DNA of 64,000 nt, taken from the NCBI GenBank assembly GCA_947169115.1, contig CAMVOK010000016.1, positions 1 through 64,000 on the forward strand, in the 5' to 3' direction. Of this stretch, positions 18,816 through 27,381 are shown in pieces (positions within the stretch are counted from its first letter, which is position 1; each line of letters starts with the position of its first letter). The translations under genes and the position numbers were made by a program. The notes under the pieces were generated by a model that saw nothing but the letters and a program-made list of their open reading frames with translations, had not been told where the DNA came from and did no database searches. Origin of the DNA: an uncultured Prevotellaceae bacterium. GTDB taxonomy: Bacteria > Bacteroidota > Bacteroidia > Bacteroidales > Bacteroidaceae.

Positions 18816-18920
18816 TTGATTGCTACAATCAACACCTTTTGATTGGGCAACCATCATGCTTTGATTGCTGCAACCATCATATCTTGGTTGTACGAACTGA
18901 GGGAAATTAGTGGGCAACGC
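18816..18920. repeat. Array B2: four or five 22-23-bp units (TTGATTGCTGCAACCATCATATC)
   Basis: TTGATTG at 18816, 18839, 18861; TTGGTTG at 18884; degenerate unit at 18907. TTGATTGCTACAATCAA (18816-18832) is a perfect 7+3+7 dyad. Confidence 0.9.
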
Positions 18921-18992
18921 CTCCGAGCGTTGCTTGCAGGAAATGAGGTCAAAAGACTGTCGTCCTGCAACGCTCGGAGGCGTTGCCCACTA
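18908..18992. repeat. Perfect 26-bp inverted repeat, 33-bp spacer
   Basis: TAGTGGGCAACGCCTCCGAGCGTTGC (18908-18933) / GCAACGCTCGGAGGCGTTGCCCACTA (18967-18992). Confidence 0.97.
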
Positions 18993-19035
18993 TCTTTAAC
19001 TATGATAACACACACTCGGGCAGACACGAGACGTT

Positions 19036-19182
19036 GCCCGTGCGGGCAGTAGCCTTTGCGCCCGCGGACAATGTCCGTTGTCCGTATCGGACAGTGGCCT
19101 TTATTCCCTCAGACAATGCTCGTCGTCCGTATCGGACATGCAACGGCGTCCGTATCGGATAAGCATCATCGTCCCTACGGGC
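19036..19182. repeat. Array C: seven units at 22-23-bp spacing, core GTCCGTATCGGAC
   Basis: Core 3' ends at 19047, 19069, 19092, 19114, 19137, 19160 and 19182; GTCCG-TAT-CGGAC dyad. Confidence 0.85.
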
Positions 19183-19216
19183 TAACGACACGGCTCTCTT
19201 TGTCTGCACCTATCGC

Positions 19217-19415
19217 AAGAAGGGTGAAGGGTGAAGGGTTAAGGGTGAAGAGTGAAGGGTGAAGAGTGAAGGGTGAAGAATGAAGGGTTAAGGATGTAAT
19301 CGGACGGCGCAGCCTACGCTTGCAGAGCGAAGCGGGGCAAGAAGTGAGAGGTGAAGGGTGAAATGATAAATGATAAATAATAAGTGAGAAGTGAAATGAT
19401 AAATAATAAATGATA
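19217..19415. repeat. GTGAAGGGTGAAGAGTGAAG / AATGATAAATAATAAGTGAG low-complexity repeats
   Basis: Read directly. Confidence 0.9.
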
Positions 19416-19612
19416 AATTCTCTAACCAGACGGCCAAAGGCCTACGCTTGGCTCGTCCAAGAATGTTCAATGCTCAATGTTCCGCTCGGCTTTGCCGCTT
19501 GCGTAGAGAAACGGAGCAAGAATGTTCAATTCTCAATGCATTAAATCTTCCCCTCATGCCTTTGTTGTTTCAACAATATTTCGTAACTTTACGGCTGAAA
19601 ACGATAGAAACT

Positions 19613-20044
19613 ATGAAAAAGAAGACATTTATTATTATGGCCTTGTCGTTGTTGGCATTTGGGGGCACACCCCTTGCACAGGCTGAAACGTCTGCTACGC
19701 TGACAAGTGTAGCACAGGCTGAGAAACAGGCAGAAATCAAGTTTGAGGTTACAAAAATAGACCTTGGGACTTTTGCAGAAAAGGATGGCGAGCAACGTTG
19801 CTCATTTGAGTTCACCAACGAAGGGGATGCTCCGTTGGTAATCAATCAGGCTTTTGCCTCCTGCGGTTGCACGGTGCCTACATATACCAAAGACCCTGTG
19901 AAACCCGGGGAAAAAGGAAAGATAGATGTTACTTATAACGGAAAGGGTAAGTTTCCCGGGCATTTCTCGAAGACTATCACCATCCGCTCGAATGCAAAGA
20001 CTGAGATTGTGCGTCTGACCATCGAGGGAACAATGACCAAATAA
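19613..20044 (+). CDS. DUF1573 domain exported protein
   Basis: MKKKTFIIMALSLLAFGG; KIDLGTFAEKDGEQRCSFEFTNEGDAPLVINQAFASCGCTVPTYTKDPVKPGEKGKIDVTYNGKGKFPGHFSKTITIRSNAK. Confidence 0.9.
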   Translation: MKKKTFIIMALSLLAFGGTPLAQAETSATLTSVAQAEKQAEIKFEVTKIDLGTFAEKDGEQRCSFEFTNEGDAPLVINQAFASCGCTVPTYTKDPVKPGEKGKIDVTYNGKGKFPGHFSKTITIRSNAKTEIVRLTIEGTMTK

Positions 20045-20045
20045 C

Positions 20046-21365
20046 ATGAAAAAGACATTTCTTTTGCTGGCACTCGTTGTAGTGCCAGTTTTCGGTTTTG
20101 CTAAATCGAAAAAGCAAGTAGTAGAGACGAATCCGCTTGGTACTGGCGTGGAAGACCGTGCTTACTGGGCGCAGTTGGCTTACCAGATGGCTGCTCCTGT
20201 CTTGGAGAACATGGCCAATGGCACGTTACAACAGAACATGAAGTTGGAACTGTCGCCGACATGGGACAATCGCGACAAAAAGGTGGCTTATATGGAGTGT
20301 TTCGGCCGATTGATGGCAGGTATTGCTCCATGGCTTACGTTGCCCGATGATGATACCGAGGAGGGTAAGATGAGAAAGCAACTTCGGGAGTGGGCTTTGA
20401 AAGCCTATGCCAATGCGGTTGACCCAGAGAGTCCTGACTATCTCGGATGGCAGAGCGGTGGTCAAACGTTAGTGGATGCTGCTTATGTGGTAGAGAGCTT
20501 GTTCCGTGGCTACAAAGCCTTATGGGAGCCCCTTGACGATGTTACGAAACAGCGTTACATTAAGGAACTGCAAGGACTCCGTCGCTATGACCCCCCTTAT
20601 ACCAACTGGCTCCTTTTTGTGGGCATGGAGGAGGCTTTCCTCATGTATGTCAATGGGCAACCCGATGCCTTCCGCATAAAGATGGCTATGTCGAAGGCTG
20701 AGGAATGGTATATTGGTGATGGCTTGTACAGCGATGGTCCCTCGTTTGCTTTTGATTACTACAATGCTTTCGTTATCCAGCCCATGTACACCGAGTGCTT
20801 GCAGATGGTGTCGGCCCGTCAGGGGAACAACTCGTATCTCATCCGTTCCAAGGGTGACAACCGCAATGGAGCCACGAATCGCCTGAAGGAGGTTGTGAAA
20901 CGTATGCAGAAATATAGTGTCATTCTCGAACGCTTTATCTCGCCGGAGGGAACCTTCCCTGTTGTCGGTCGTTCAATACCATACCGTTTGGCCGTACTCC
21001 AGCCTCTGGCACAGTTGGCGTGGATGAAGCAGTTGCCCCAAGAACTCCATAATGGTCAGGTACGTGCAGGTATTACTGCTGTTATGAAGCGCATGTTTGA
21101 GGGTAAGGGCAAGTCGAACTTCACTGAAGATGGTTACCTCACAATTGGTTTCGTGGGCAGTCATCCCAATGTTGCTGATTGGTACACTAACAATGGTAGT
21201 CTTTATATGACTTCGTTGGCTTTCATGCCACTCGGTCTGCCTGCTGACGATCCTTTCTGGACAGATGCACCCGAGAAGTGGACATCGAAGAAGGCTTGGG
21301 AGGGCGACGACTTCCCCAAAGATCATAAGTGGGACATAAACCGTCAGATTCTTTATTGGGAATAG
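20046..21365 (+). CDS. DUF2264 domain exported protein
   Basis: YWAQLAYQMAAPVLENMANGTLQQ...RYDPPYTNWLLFVGMEEAFL...YSDGPSFAFDYYNAFVIQPMY. Confidence 0.88.
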   Translation: MKKTFLLLALVVVPVFGFAKSKKQVVETNPLGTGVEDRAYWAQLAYQMAAPVLENMANGTLQQNMKLELSPTWDNRDKKVAYMECFGRLMAGIAPWLTLPDDDTEEGKMRKQLREWALKAYANAVDPESPDYLGWQSGGQTLVDAAYVVESLFRGYKALWEPLDDVTKQRYIKELQGLRRYDPPYTNWLLFVGMEEAFLMYVNGQPDAFRIKMAMSKAEEWYIGDGLYSDGPSFAFDYYNAFVIQPMYTECLQMVSARQGNNSYLIRSKGDNRNGATNRLKEVVKRMQKYSVILERFISPEGTFPVVGRSIPYRLAVLQPLAQLAWMKQLPQELHNGQVRAGITAVMKRMFEGKGKSNFTEDGYLTIGFVGSHPNVADWYTNNGSLYMTSLAFMPLGLPADDPFWTDAPEKWTSKKAWEGDDFPKDHKWDINRQILYWE

Positions 21366-21381
21366 AACATTGCAATAAACT

Positions 21382-21441
21382 ACTCCATACAAAAATAGAG
21401 ACAGCGGATATTTTTCCGCTGTCTCTATTTTTGTATGGAGT
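21382..21441. terminator. Bidirectional terminator: perfect 27-bp stem, 6-nt loop
   Basis: ACTCCATACAAAAATAGAGACAGCGGA-TATTTT-TCCGCTGTCTCTATTTTTGTATGGAGT between convergent genes. Confidence 0.9.
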
Positions 21442-21451
21442 TATATATTTC

Positions 21452-22306
21452 TTATCTTCTTCTCCTGCTACGGCTCCTGCTGCTCTGTTTCTTGGCTTTC
21501 GTTGTGGTTTTGGATGCCTTGGCATTATTCACAGTCTGTTCCTTCGTGGCATTTTCTGCCTTGACGATATCCTTTGCCTTTTCTGCAGTAGCACTGAGGG
21601 CAGACATCGTGGCCATGTCAAATTCGCTGGTAGAGATAAACTTTTTCCAGTATGCTTCATTCTGATACTTGCTACGGCATCCCATAGGAACATATACGTC
21701 AGTCCAAGTGTAATGAGGAGAGTCGAACGAACTGCTTCCGCTGATGGTGGGAGGAATGGTGGGGAGGCAGTTCAGGACGGCCAGTGAATTGCAGGCTGCA
21801 AACACATAGTCACCGATGGATGTAACGCTGGGACCAATGGTGATGGCCGTAAGTGCCGTACAGTCGCAGAAAGCATAGTTTCCAATCCAGGTAACGTTGT
21901 TGCCGATGCTTACGGTCGTCAGACCAGTGCATCCACGGAATGCGGCATCCTCGATAGATTTTACGTTGTTGGGAATGGAGATGATGGAAAGTGCCGTGCA
22001 ACCATAGAATGCACCACTTTCAATGGTGGCTACGTTGTCGGGAATGATAACGCTTGTCAGTCCCGTGCAGCCATAGAATGCATAGTTCCCAATTGTTGTG
22101 ACTTTAAATGTACGTCCGTTATACGTAACATTCTCAGGGATAACAATATCACCAGTGTACTTCTTATCACCGGAGGTTACCTCAAAATCAGTAACGGAGG
22201 TGCGGTTGTAATATATGCCGTTAACCTCGCAGTCATAAGCCCAGGATGAGGTGCAAAAAAGGCACAAAAGGGCGGTGAAAAGGGATTTAAGTTTTAGGTA
22301 TTTCAT
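21452..22306 (-). CDS. BspA-like leucine-rich repeat protein (LRR_5) with basic C-terminal tail
   Basis: Repeats 'IGNYAFYGCTGLTSVIIPDNVATIESGAFYGCTALSIISIPNNV'; tail KAKKQSSRSRSRRRR. Confidence 0.9.
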   Translation of the reverse strand: MKYLKLKSLFTALLCLFCTSSWAYDCEVNGIYYNRTSVTDFEVTSGDKKYTGDIVIPENVTYNGRTFKVTTIGNYAFYGCTGLTSVIIPDNVATIESGAFYGCTALSIISIPNNVKSIEDAAFRGCTGLTTVSIGNNVTWIGNYAFCDCTALTAITIGPSVTSIGDYVFAACNSLAVLNCLPTIPPTISGSSSFDSPHYTWTDVYVPMGCRSKYQNEAYWKKFISTSEFDMATMSALSATAEKAKDIVKAENATKEQTVNNAKASKTTTKAKKQSSRSRSRRRR

Positions 22307-22326
22307 TGTTTTTTCTTTTCGCGCTG

Positions 22327-22334
22327 CAAATGTA
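22327..22334 (-). promoter_or_regulatory. Putative -7 box TACATTTG for the BspA-like gene
   Basis: CAAATGTA on + strand. Confidence 0.4.
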
Positions 22335-22375
22335 CGAAATAAATCTGAGATTAGTGCAAAAATTGACCTTATTTT

Positions 22376-23356
22376 TTATGCTTTTCCCAAAATGCGATCC
22401 ATTACCCAATTGACCGTCGTGGCCGATATGCTGTCGCATGTACATGGTTTCTGGCCTTGCAAGTGTTGTACTATACTCTGAATGAGTGGCATTTGTACGT
22501 GTAAGGGGTTCTCTATGTGAAATTCCTGGCAGCCATCTTCGTTTTGTAAGATAATGGGTTCATAGGTAAATACGGAGAAGGAAATACTACCTCGGTCACC
22601 GATGATTTCTATGCGGTCGGTCTTGGCTGAGTTGTGTGCGACAAAACACCATGAACCAGAACCTGGAAGACCATCGGAGAACTGGAAGGAGGCACTTACT
22701 GTATCTTCTGTTTGATAGAGTCTGCCACGGTTCGTACAATAGCCATGAGCACGGAGTATGGGGCCAAACATTTCCTGCAAGAGGTCAATCTGATGAGGGG
22801 CAAGATCGTAGAAGTACCCACCACCGGCAATGTCGCGTTGTACACGCCAAGGCAGGTTTTCCCGATTGTAGTCGAGGTCGCGGGGAGGAACAGCAAAACG
22901 TATCTGTACGTTGATGGCCTTGCCAATGGTTCCATCTTCTACCAATTGCTTGATTTTCTGAAAGTAGGGAAGGTATCGTCTGTAATAGGCAACGAAGCAT
23001 GGCACGCCTGTCTGTTCTGAGATTCGATTGATTCGCTGACAGTCAGGATATGAGGCCGCCAAAGGCTTTTCCACGTAAACGGGTTTTCCTGAACGCATGG
23101 CCATGATGGCATAGGTGGCATGAGAAGAAGGTGGGGTGGCGATATATACAGCATTAACATCGGGGTCGTCCACAAGTGTCTGTGCATCGGTGTACCACTT
23201 GGGAATGCCATGACGTTCGGCATAAGATCTTGCCTTGTCGGCATTACGACTCATTACGGCCACCACTTTTGAACCTTCAACTTGATTGAAAGCTGGGCCA
23301 GATTTCTTTTCTGTTACTTCGCCACAACCGATGAAGCCCCACTGGATTTGTTTCAT
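22376..23356 (-). CDS. Gfo/Idh/MocA family oxidoreductase
   Basis: WGFIGCGEVTEKKSGPAFNQVEGSKVVAVMSRN...VYIATPPSSHATYAI...KPVYVEKPLA. Confidence 0.95.
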   Translation of the reverse strand: MKQIQWGFIGCGEVTEKKSGPAFNQVEGSKVVAVMSRNADKARSYAERHGIPKWYTDAQTLVDDPDVNAVYIATPPSSHATYAIMAMRSGKPVYVEKPLAASYPDCQRINRISEQTGVPCFVAYYRRYLPYFQKIKQLVEDGTIGKAINVQIRFAVPPRDLDYNRENLPWRVQRDIAGGGYFYDLAPHQIDLLQEMFGPILRAHGYCTNRGRLYQTEDTVSASFQFSDGLPGSGSWCFVAHNSAKTDRIEIIGDRGSISFSVFTYEPIILQNEDGCQEFHIENPLHVQMPLIQSIVQHLQGQKPCTCDSISATTVNWVMDRILGKA

Positions 23357-23368
23357 AGTTATTAAAAG

Positions 23369-23547
23369 GTGAAAGGGTGAGAAGTGAAAGGGTGAGAAGT
23401 GAAAAGTGAGAAGTGAAAGGGTGAAATGGTAAATGGTTAAATGGTAAATAGTAAATGGTAAATAGTAAATGGTAAATAGTAAATGGTAAATAGTAAATGG
23501 TTAAATAGTAAATGGCTAAATGGTAAATGGTAAATGATTAAATGGTG
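23369..23547. repeat. GTGAAAGGGTGAGAA repeats followed by 14-bp TAAATAGTAAATGG tandem repeats
   Basis: aaatggtaaatagtaaatggtaaatagtaaatggtaaatag... Confidence 0.95.
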
Positions 23548-23554
23548 AATGGGG

Positions 23555-25780
23555 TTAATTGAAGAAGTTCCAACTGACTCCAAAGTGTATGTTCATGGGA
23601 TCCATGGGATAGTGGGGAGCCCAGAACATGCGACCTGTACCTGCATTCAAGTGTTTGCCCATGATATATATGCGACAATGCTTGATGTGTAGGTTAACGT
23701 ATGCGTTGATAATGGGGTAGTTACCAATCTTAGTACGTGTTGCATTCGTGTCTTGTACGGCAAATTGACCTATGCTTGTGGAATAGTCTGGGGCATAGTA
23801 GGATGTGAAGTATCGTACGTCACCTCCCACTTCTATATTCAGAACCTTGGCTATCCGGAAAGTCAGGTATAGATTGCTGTAAAGTGAAAGTTTGGGTAGG
23901 GGAAGAGCATCCTTATTTGAGGTAGTCTGATAGGTGGCCTCATTGTCCCAGTGGAAGGGGCCGAATTTTAAGTCCTGTTTTATGCCTAACGAGAACACTT
24001 GTATGTTGCTGGATGTTTGACGAACAGCTACGTCATGGCTATAGTCGGCAGAGAGCGTAGATGATGGGTCTGTGTCAATGAGCGTATTGGTCATGGCATA
24101 GTGGGTATAGTTCTTGATGTTCTCAAAACCTGCGTGCAGGGTCGTTTGGGTGCGCTGTATGCTTAAAGAGCCTTCAATACGCGATTTGAACTCCTTGGAT
24201 AGGTTGGTGTTATCCCACCAGGTGAATTGGTTATGGTAATGCTGATAGTAGAAATCAGGTGTTTCTGCACCAACGAATCCATGGGCTTCCACACTGACAG
24301 TGTCTTTACGTCCGAGTCGGAATTGAAGTTCTGCTGTACCATCGACTTCGAAATCTCCAGCATCTTCACCAGCAAATACGAAAAATCCGTTGGCGTTGTA
24401 ATGAATGAGTGAACCTTGTGTGCGACTCAGTTCACCTCCAACGGCCATATTGTGCTCCGAATAATGACGGGCAAAAATGTTTCCTACATCGTTAAAGTCG
24501 GGTAGGGTATATGCCTTGAATTCGTGGAAGGCAAACAGGGCAATTCCCATCTGTGCCCATTTGTTGAATCCCTCTCTAAGCGAAAGGGCTATCGTGTTCT
24601 TTATAACCAGTCCATTGGTGCGGTCTTTTACATTTGTCTTGTCGCCATAATAAAGATTGGTGTAGTAGTTTTCGGGCGTATTATGGGAATAGTAAGTATG
24701 CTTAAGGTTATTGATACTTAGGGTATGTATGATGCTTGAAACGGGAACAAATTCTTTGGGGATAATCTGACGGGCGCTCCATGCTTTTTGTAGAGAGTCC
24801 ACCATGGCTATTCGTAACAAAGAGTCCTTTTCTGCAACACTGCGTAAACTATCACTCATCTGTAGTAACAGCTCGTTGTCAGATGGCATTACGGGTTTCA
24901 GACTATCTGGGATTTCTATGTCTCGATGGAAACCTAAATTGTAGCGATGGGTGAGGAAATAGTCTTGATGCTTGTTGCGGTTCCATGTTGCAGATAAAGC
25001 TGTGGGGATGTCCTTCGATGTGAACTTTCTGGGGAAACTTTGGGGATCCCTGATATAAGCATCGTCTTCTATACCTCCATTCTCTGCCATCCTCAGATGA
25101 TTGAGGTTGGCGTAGGCATGGATGTTGTATCGTTCGCCTAAATAATAGCCAAAGAGTGTTCCCCCGAATTGACTGTTTGCCTGACTGTTGTAATAACCAC
25201 GTCCGTACAGATAGTCAAACTTCATACCGATACCCGCCTCTTTGTTTATGTTTGAAGCAAAATAGGCGTGCAGACGTTCCTGTCCGTTGGTCTTGGAACC
25301 GGCTTTGTGAAAGGCCAAATTTGTGAGGGGTGACAGGGTGTTGGAGAAACGAAAATCGCGCAGGCCACCGATGAGGTAGTCGTAGGGCCGCAAGAATACA
25401 AATGGGTTGGTTGCTTTCCGATGTAGGTATATGCGGCTTAGGCGTGGTGAGCCAAGATTGCCTAAGATATTATATTCACCATTGTAACCATTGGTTTCGT
25501 TGAAGTAATGGAACATGTGTACCACAGTGTCAGTACTTTCCTCTGGTATAATGGTCCCTAACCGTCCATCTACCGTCCATTGGTTTACTCCGATAGGAAC
25601 ATCCTCAAGACGATTCTCGGTGGTATCTCGTCCCCATGTACTATGGTTTGATTTAGGGCGAATGTATTCGTCCTCTTCATCAGAGTAGTTTCCTCCTGTG
25701 GGATTCTGAGGATACTCCTGTGCCTTTGTGGTAAGGCACAGGAGTAAGAACAGGATAACAAATGTTACTCTTTGCTTCAT
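23555..25780 (-). CDS. Putative beta-barrel porin (Porin_10-like)
   Basis: Signal peptide; FHYFNETNGYNGEYNILGNLGSPRLSRIYLHR...; C-terminal FGVSWNFFN. Confidence 0.8.
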   Translation of the reverse strand: MKQRVTFVILFLLLCLTTKAQEYPQNPTGGNYSDEEDEYIRPKSNHSTWGRDTTENRLEDVPIGVNQWTVDGRLGTIIPEESTDTVVHMFHYFNETNGYNGEYNILGNLGSPRLSRIYLHRKATNPFVFLRPYDYLIGGLRDFRFSNTLSPLTNLAFHKAGSKTNGQERLHAYFASNINKEAGIGMKFDYLYGRGYYNSQANSQFGGTLFGYYLGERYNIHAYANLNHLRMAENGGIEDDAYIRDPQSFPRKFTSKDIPTALSATWNRNKHQDYFLTHRYNLGFHRDIEIPDSLKPVMPSDNELLLQMSDSLRSVAEKDSLLRIAMVDSLQKAWSARQIIPKEFVPVSSIIHTLSINNLKHTYYSHNTPENYYTNLYYGDKTNVKDRTNGLVIKNTIALSLREGFNKWAQMGIALFAFHEFKAYTLPDFNDVGNIFARHYSEHNMAVGGELSRTQGSLIHYNANGFFVFAGEDAGDFEVDGTAELQFRLGRKDTVSVEAHGFVGAETPDFYYQHYHNQFTWWDNTNLSKEFKSRIEGSLSIQRTQTTLHAGFENIKNYTHYAMTNTLIDTDPSSTLSADYSHDVAVRQTSSNIQVFSLGIKQDLKFGPFHWDNEATYQTTSNKDALPLPKLSLYSNLYLTFRIAKVLNIEVGGDVRYFTSYYAPDYSTSIGQFAVQDTNATRTKIGNYPIINAYVNLHIKHCRIYIMGKHLNAGTGRMFWAPHYPMDPMNIHFGVSWNFFN

Positions 25781-26337
25781 TAGGCTTGCGAAACGGGGCT
25801 TATGGCTTCGTTTCCGCGTTTGAGTGCTTCTTCGTTAAGCGGAATGAGGTTATGGTGACGTTGGGGAAGAGTCTTATGAAGTGCCTTCAACACATTAGTA
25901 ATAGATACGACTGGACATACGTTAAGGAAACCACCCAGTACGAGCATATTGAATGCTTTCACGTTTGCCATCTCTGCTGCAACATCCATGGCATTGATGC
26001 GATACACGTTGATGTCGGTGCGCTGGGGTGGGGTGCTGATGCCATACGGGTCGTAAATGAGATTTCCACCTGGTTTAATCTTGCTCTCAAACTTATCCAA
26101 TGAAGGTTGGTTCAGAATGATGGCCGTATCATATTCACTAAGAATAGGTGAAGAAATCTTCTCGTCACTTACAATCACGGTGACATTGGCCGTGCCTCCA
26201 CGTTGTTCTGGTCCGTAAGAGGGCATCCACGTCACTTCTTTCCCTTCAAACAAGGCGGCATAAGCCAATATCTTTCCCATGGAGAGTACCCCCTGACCGC
26301 CGAATCCGGCTATGATTATCTCGCTTTTCATTGTCAA
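25780..26337 (-). CDS. 2-oxoacid:ferredoxin oxidoreductase, gamma subunit
   Basis: EIIIAGFGGQGVLSMGKILAYAALFEGKEVTWMPSYGPEQRGGTANVTVIVSDE. Confidence 0.92.
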   Translation of the reverse strand: MTMKSEIIIAGFGGQGVLSMGKILAYAALFEGKEVTWMPSYGPEQRGGTANVTVIVSDEKISSPILSEYDTAIILNQPSLDKFESKIKPGGNLIYDPYGISTPPQRTDINVYRINAMDVAAEMANVKAFNMLVLGGFLNVCPVVSITNVLKALHKTLPQRHHNLIPLNEEALKRGNEAISPVSQA

Positions 26338-26358
26338 ATATCCGTTATCAATTATCCA

Positions 26359-27123
26359 TTAAGCTTTGTCCTTCAAATCTCCGAGTTTGTAATAAGGGAA
26401 CATGTGGTCTTCCATCCACTGGTTCGCTTCTTCTGGTGTTTTCTTCCAACCAGAACTACAGGTGCTGACAATTTCGACAAGCGAACTACCTTTTCCTTGC
26501 ATGGAGTATTCGAAAGCCTTGCGTATGGCGGCTTTGGCTCGACGTATGTAAGCTACCTTGTTCACAGCTTGGCGCGTTACGTAACATGTTCCTTCCAATG
26601 TTGCTGCAATCTCGGTTATTTTCAGGGGGAATCCGTGGAGGGAGGCCTCGCGACCATAGGGACAGGTGGCAGTTTTCATGCCCATCAATGTGGTTGGGGC
26701 CATCTGGCCTCCGGTCATACCATAAATGGCATTGTTGACGAAGATAATGGCTATGTTGTCACCACGGTTTAGGGCATGGATGGTTTCGGCAGTGCCGATG
26801 CAAGCCAAATCGCCATCTCCCTGATAAGTGAATACCAAATTCTCCGGCCACAGGCGCTTGGTTGCACAGGCAATGGCTGGTGCACGTCCGTGGGCAGCTT
26901 CTATCCAGTCAATGTCCAGATAGTTATAGGCGAAAACAGCACATCCTACGGGAGAAACGCCGACGGAACGGTTTTCCATGCCCATTTCCTCAATAACTTC
27001 AGCTATCAGTTTATGCACTACGCTGTGGCTACATCCAGGACAATAGTGCATGGGGTTGTCGTTGAGAAGCGTAGGCTTCTTATAGACTAAATTTTCGGGT
27101 TGTATGATATCTTGGTTTGTCAT
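26359..27123 (-). CDS. 2-oxoacid:ferredoxin oxidoreductase, beta (TPP) subunit
   Basis: HYCPGCSHSVVHKLI...YQGDGDLACIGTAETIHALNRGDNIAIIFVNNAIYGMTGGQMAPTT. Confidence 0.94.
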   Translation of the reverse strand: MTNQDIIQPENLVYKKPTLLNDNPMHYCPGCSHSVVHKLIAEVIEEMGMENRSVGVSPVGCAVFAYNYLDIDWIEAAHGRAPAIACATKRLWPENLVFTYQGDGDLACIGTAETIHALNRGDNIAIIFVNNAIYGMTGGQMAPTTLMGMKTATCPYGREASLHGFPLKITEIAATLEGTCYVTRQAVNKVAYIRRAKAAIRKAFEYSMQGKGSSLVEIVSTCSSGWKKTPEEANQWMEDHMFPYYKLGDLKDKA

Positions 27124-27129
27124 ATCTGC

Positions 27130-27375
27130 TTATAGCATAAATCGAACAAAAAGTTCTATGGTTTTAAATAACATTCCTATTGCTATGGTCCCTAATCCAT
27201 AGATATGTTTCTCTGGAAGGTAGAAGTATAAGACCAGTCCAACGGCGGCTGTTGCCAAGAACAGAAAATTTAGAATGTTGCGTATGCGGCCTGTGTCGGA
27301 ACTATGGCCTCTTTTACGGCGTATGCGTTCTAATTCTCTCTGTTGTTCAGCGAGCATCTCGTTTACGTCTTCCAT
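27130..27375 (-). CDS. Small two-TM membrane protein inside the oxidoreductase operon
   Basis: 81 aa; ILNFLFLATAAVGLVLYFYLP and IYGLGTIAIGMLFKTIELFVRFML hydrophobic stretches; same strand and tightly spaced. Confidence 0.75.
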   Translation of the reverse strand: MEDVNEMLAEQQRELERIRRKRGHSSDTGRIRNILNFLFLATAAVGLVLYFYLPEKHIYGLGTIAIGMLFKTIELFVRFML

Positions 27376-27381
27376 AGCAGT

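Noticed and set aside
18563-18850. 95-aa minus ORF upstream of DUF4160
   Set aside because: Lies within the repeat island; its sequence is largely translated repeats (IIHYTFLLRFTTQ...) with no domain I recognise.
18908-18992. IS element bounded by the 26-bp inverted repeats
   Set aside because: The spacer is only 33 bp with no coding capacity and no target duplication was recognised.
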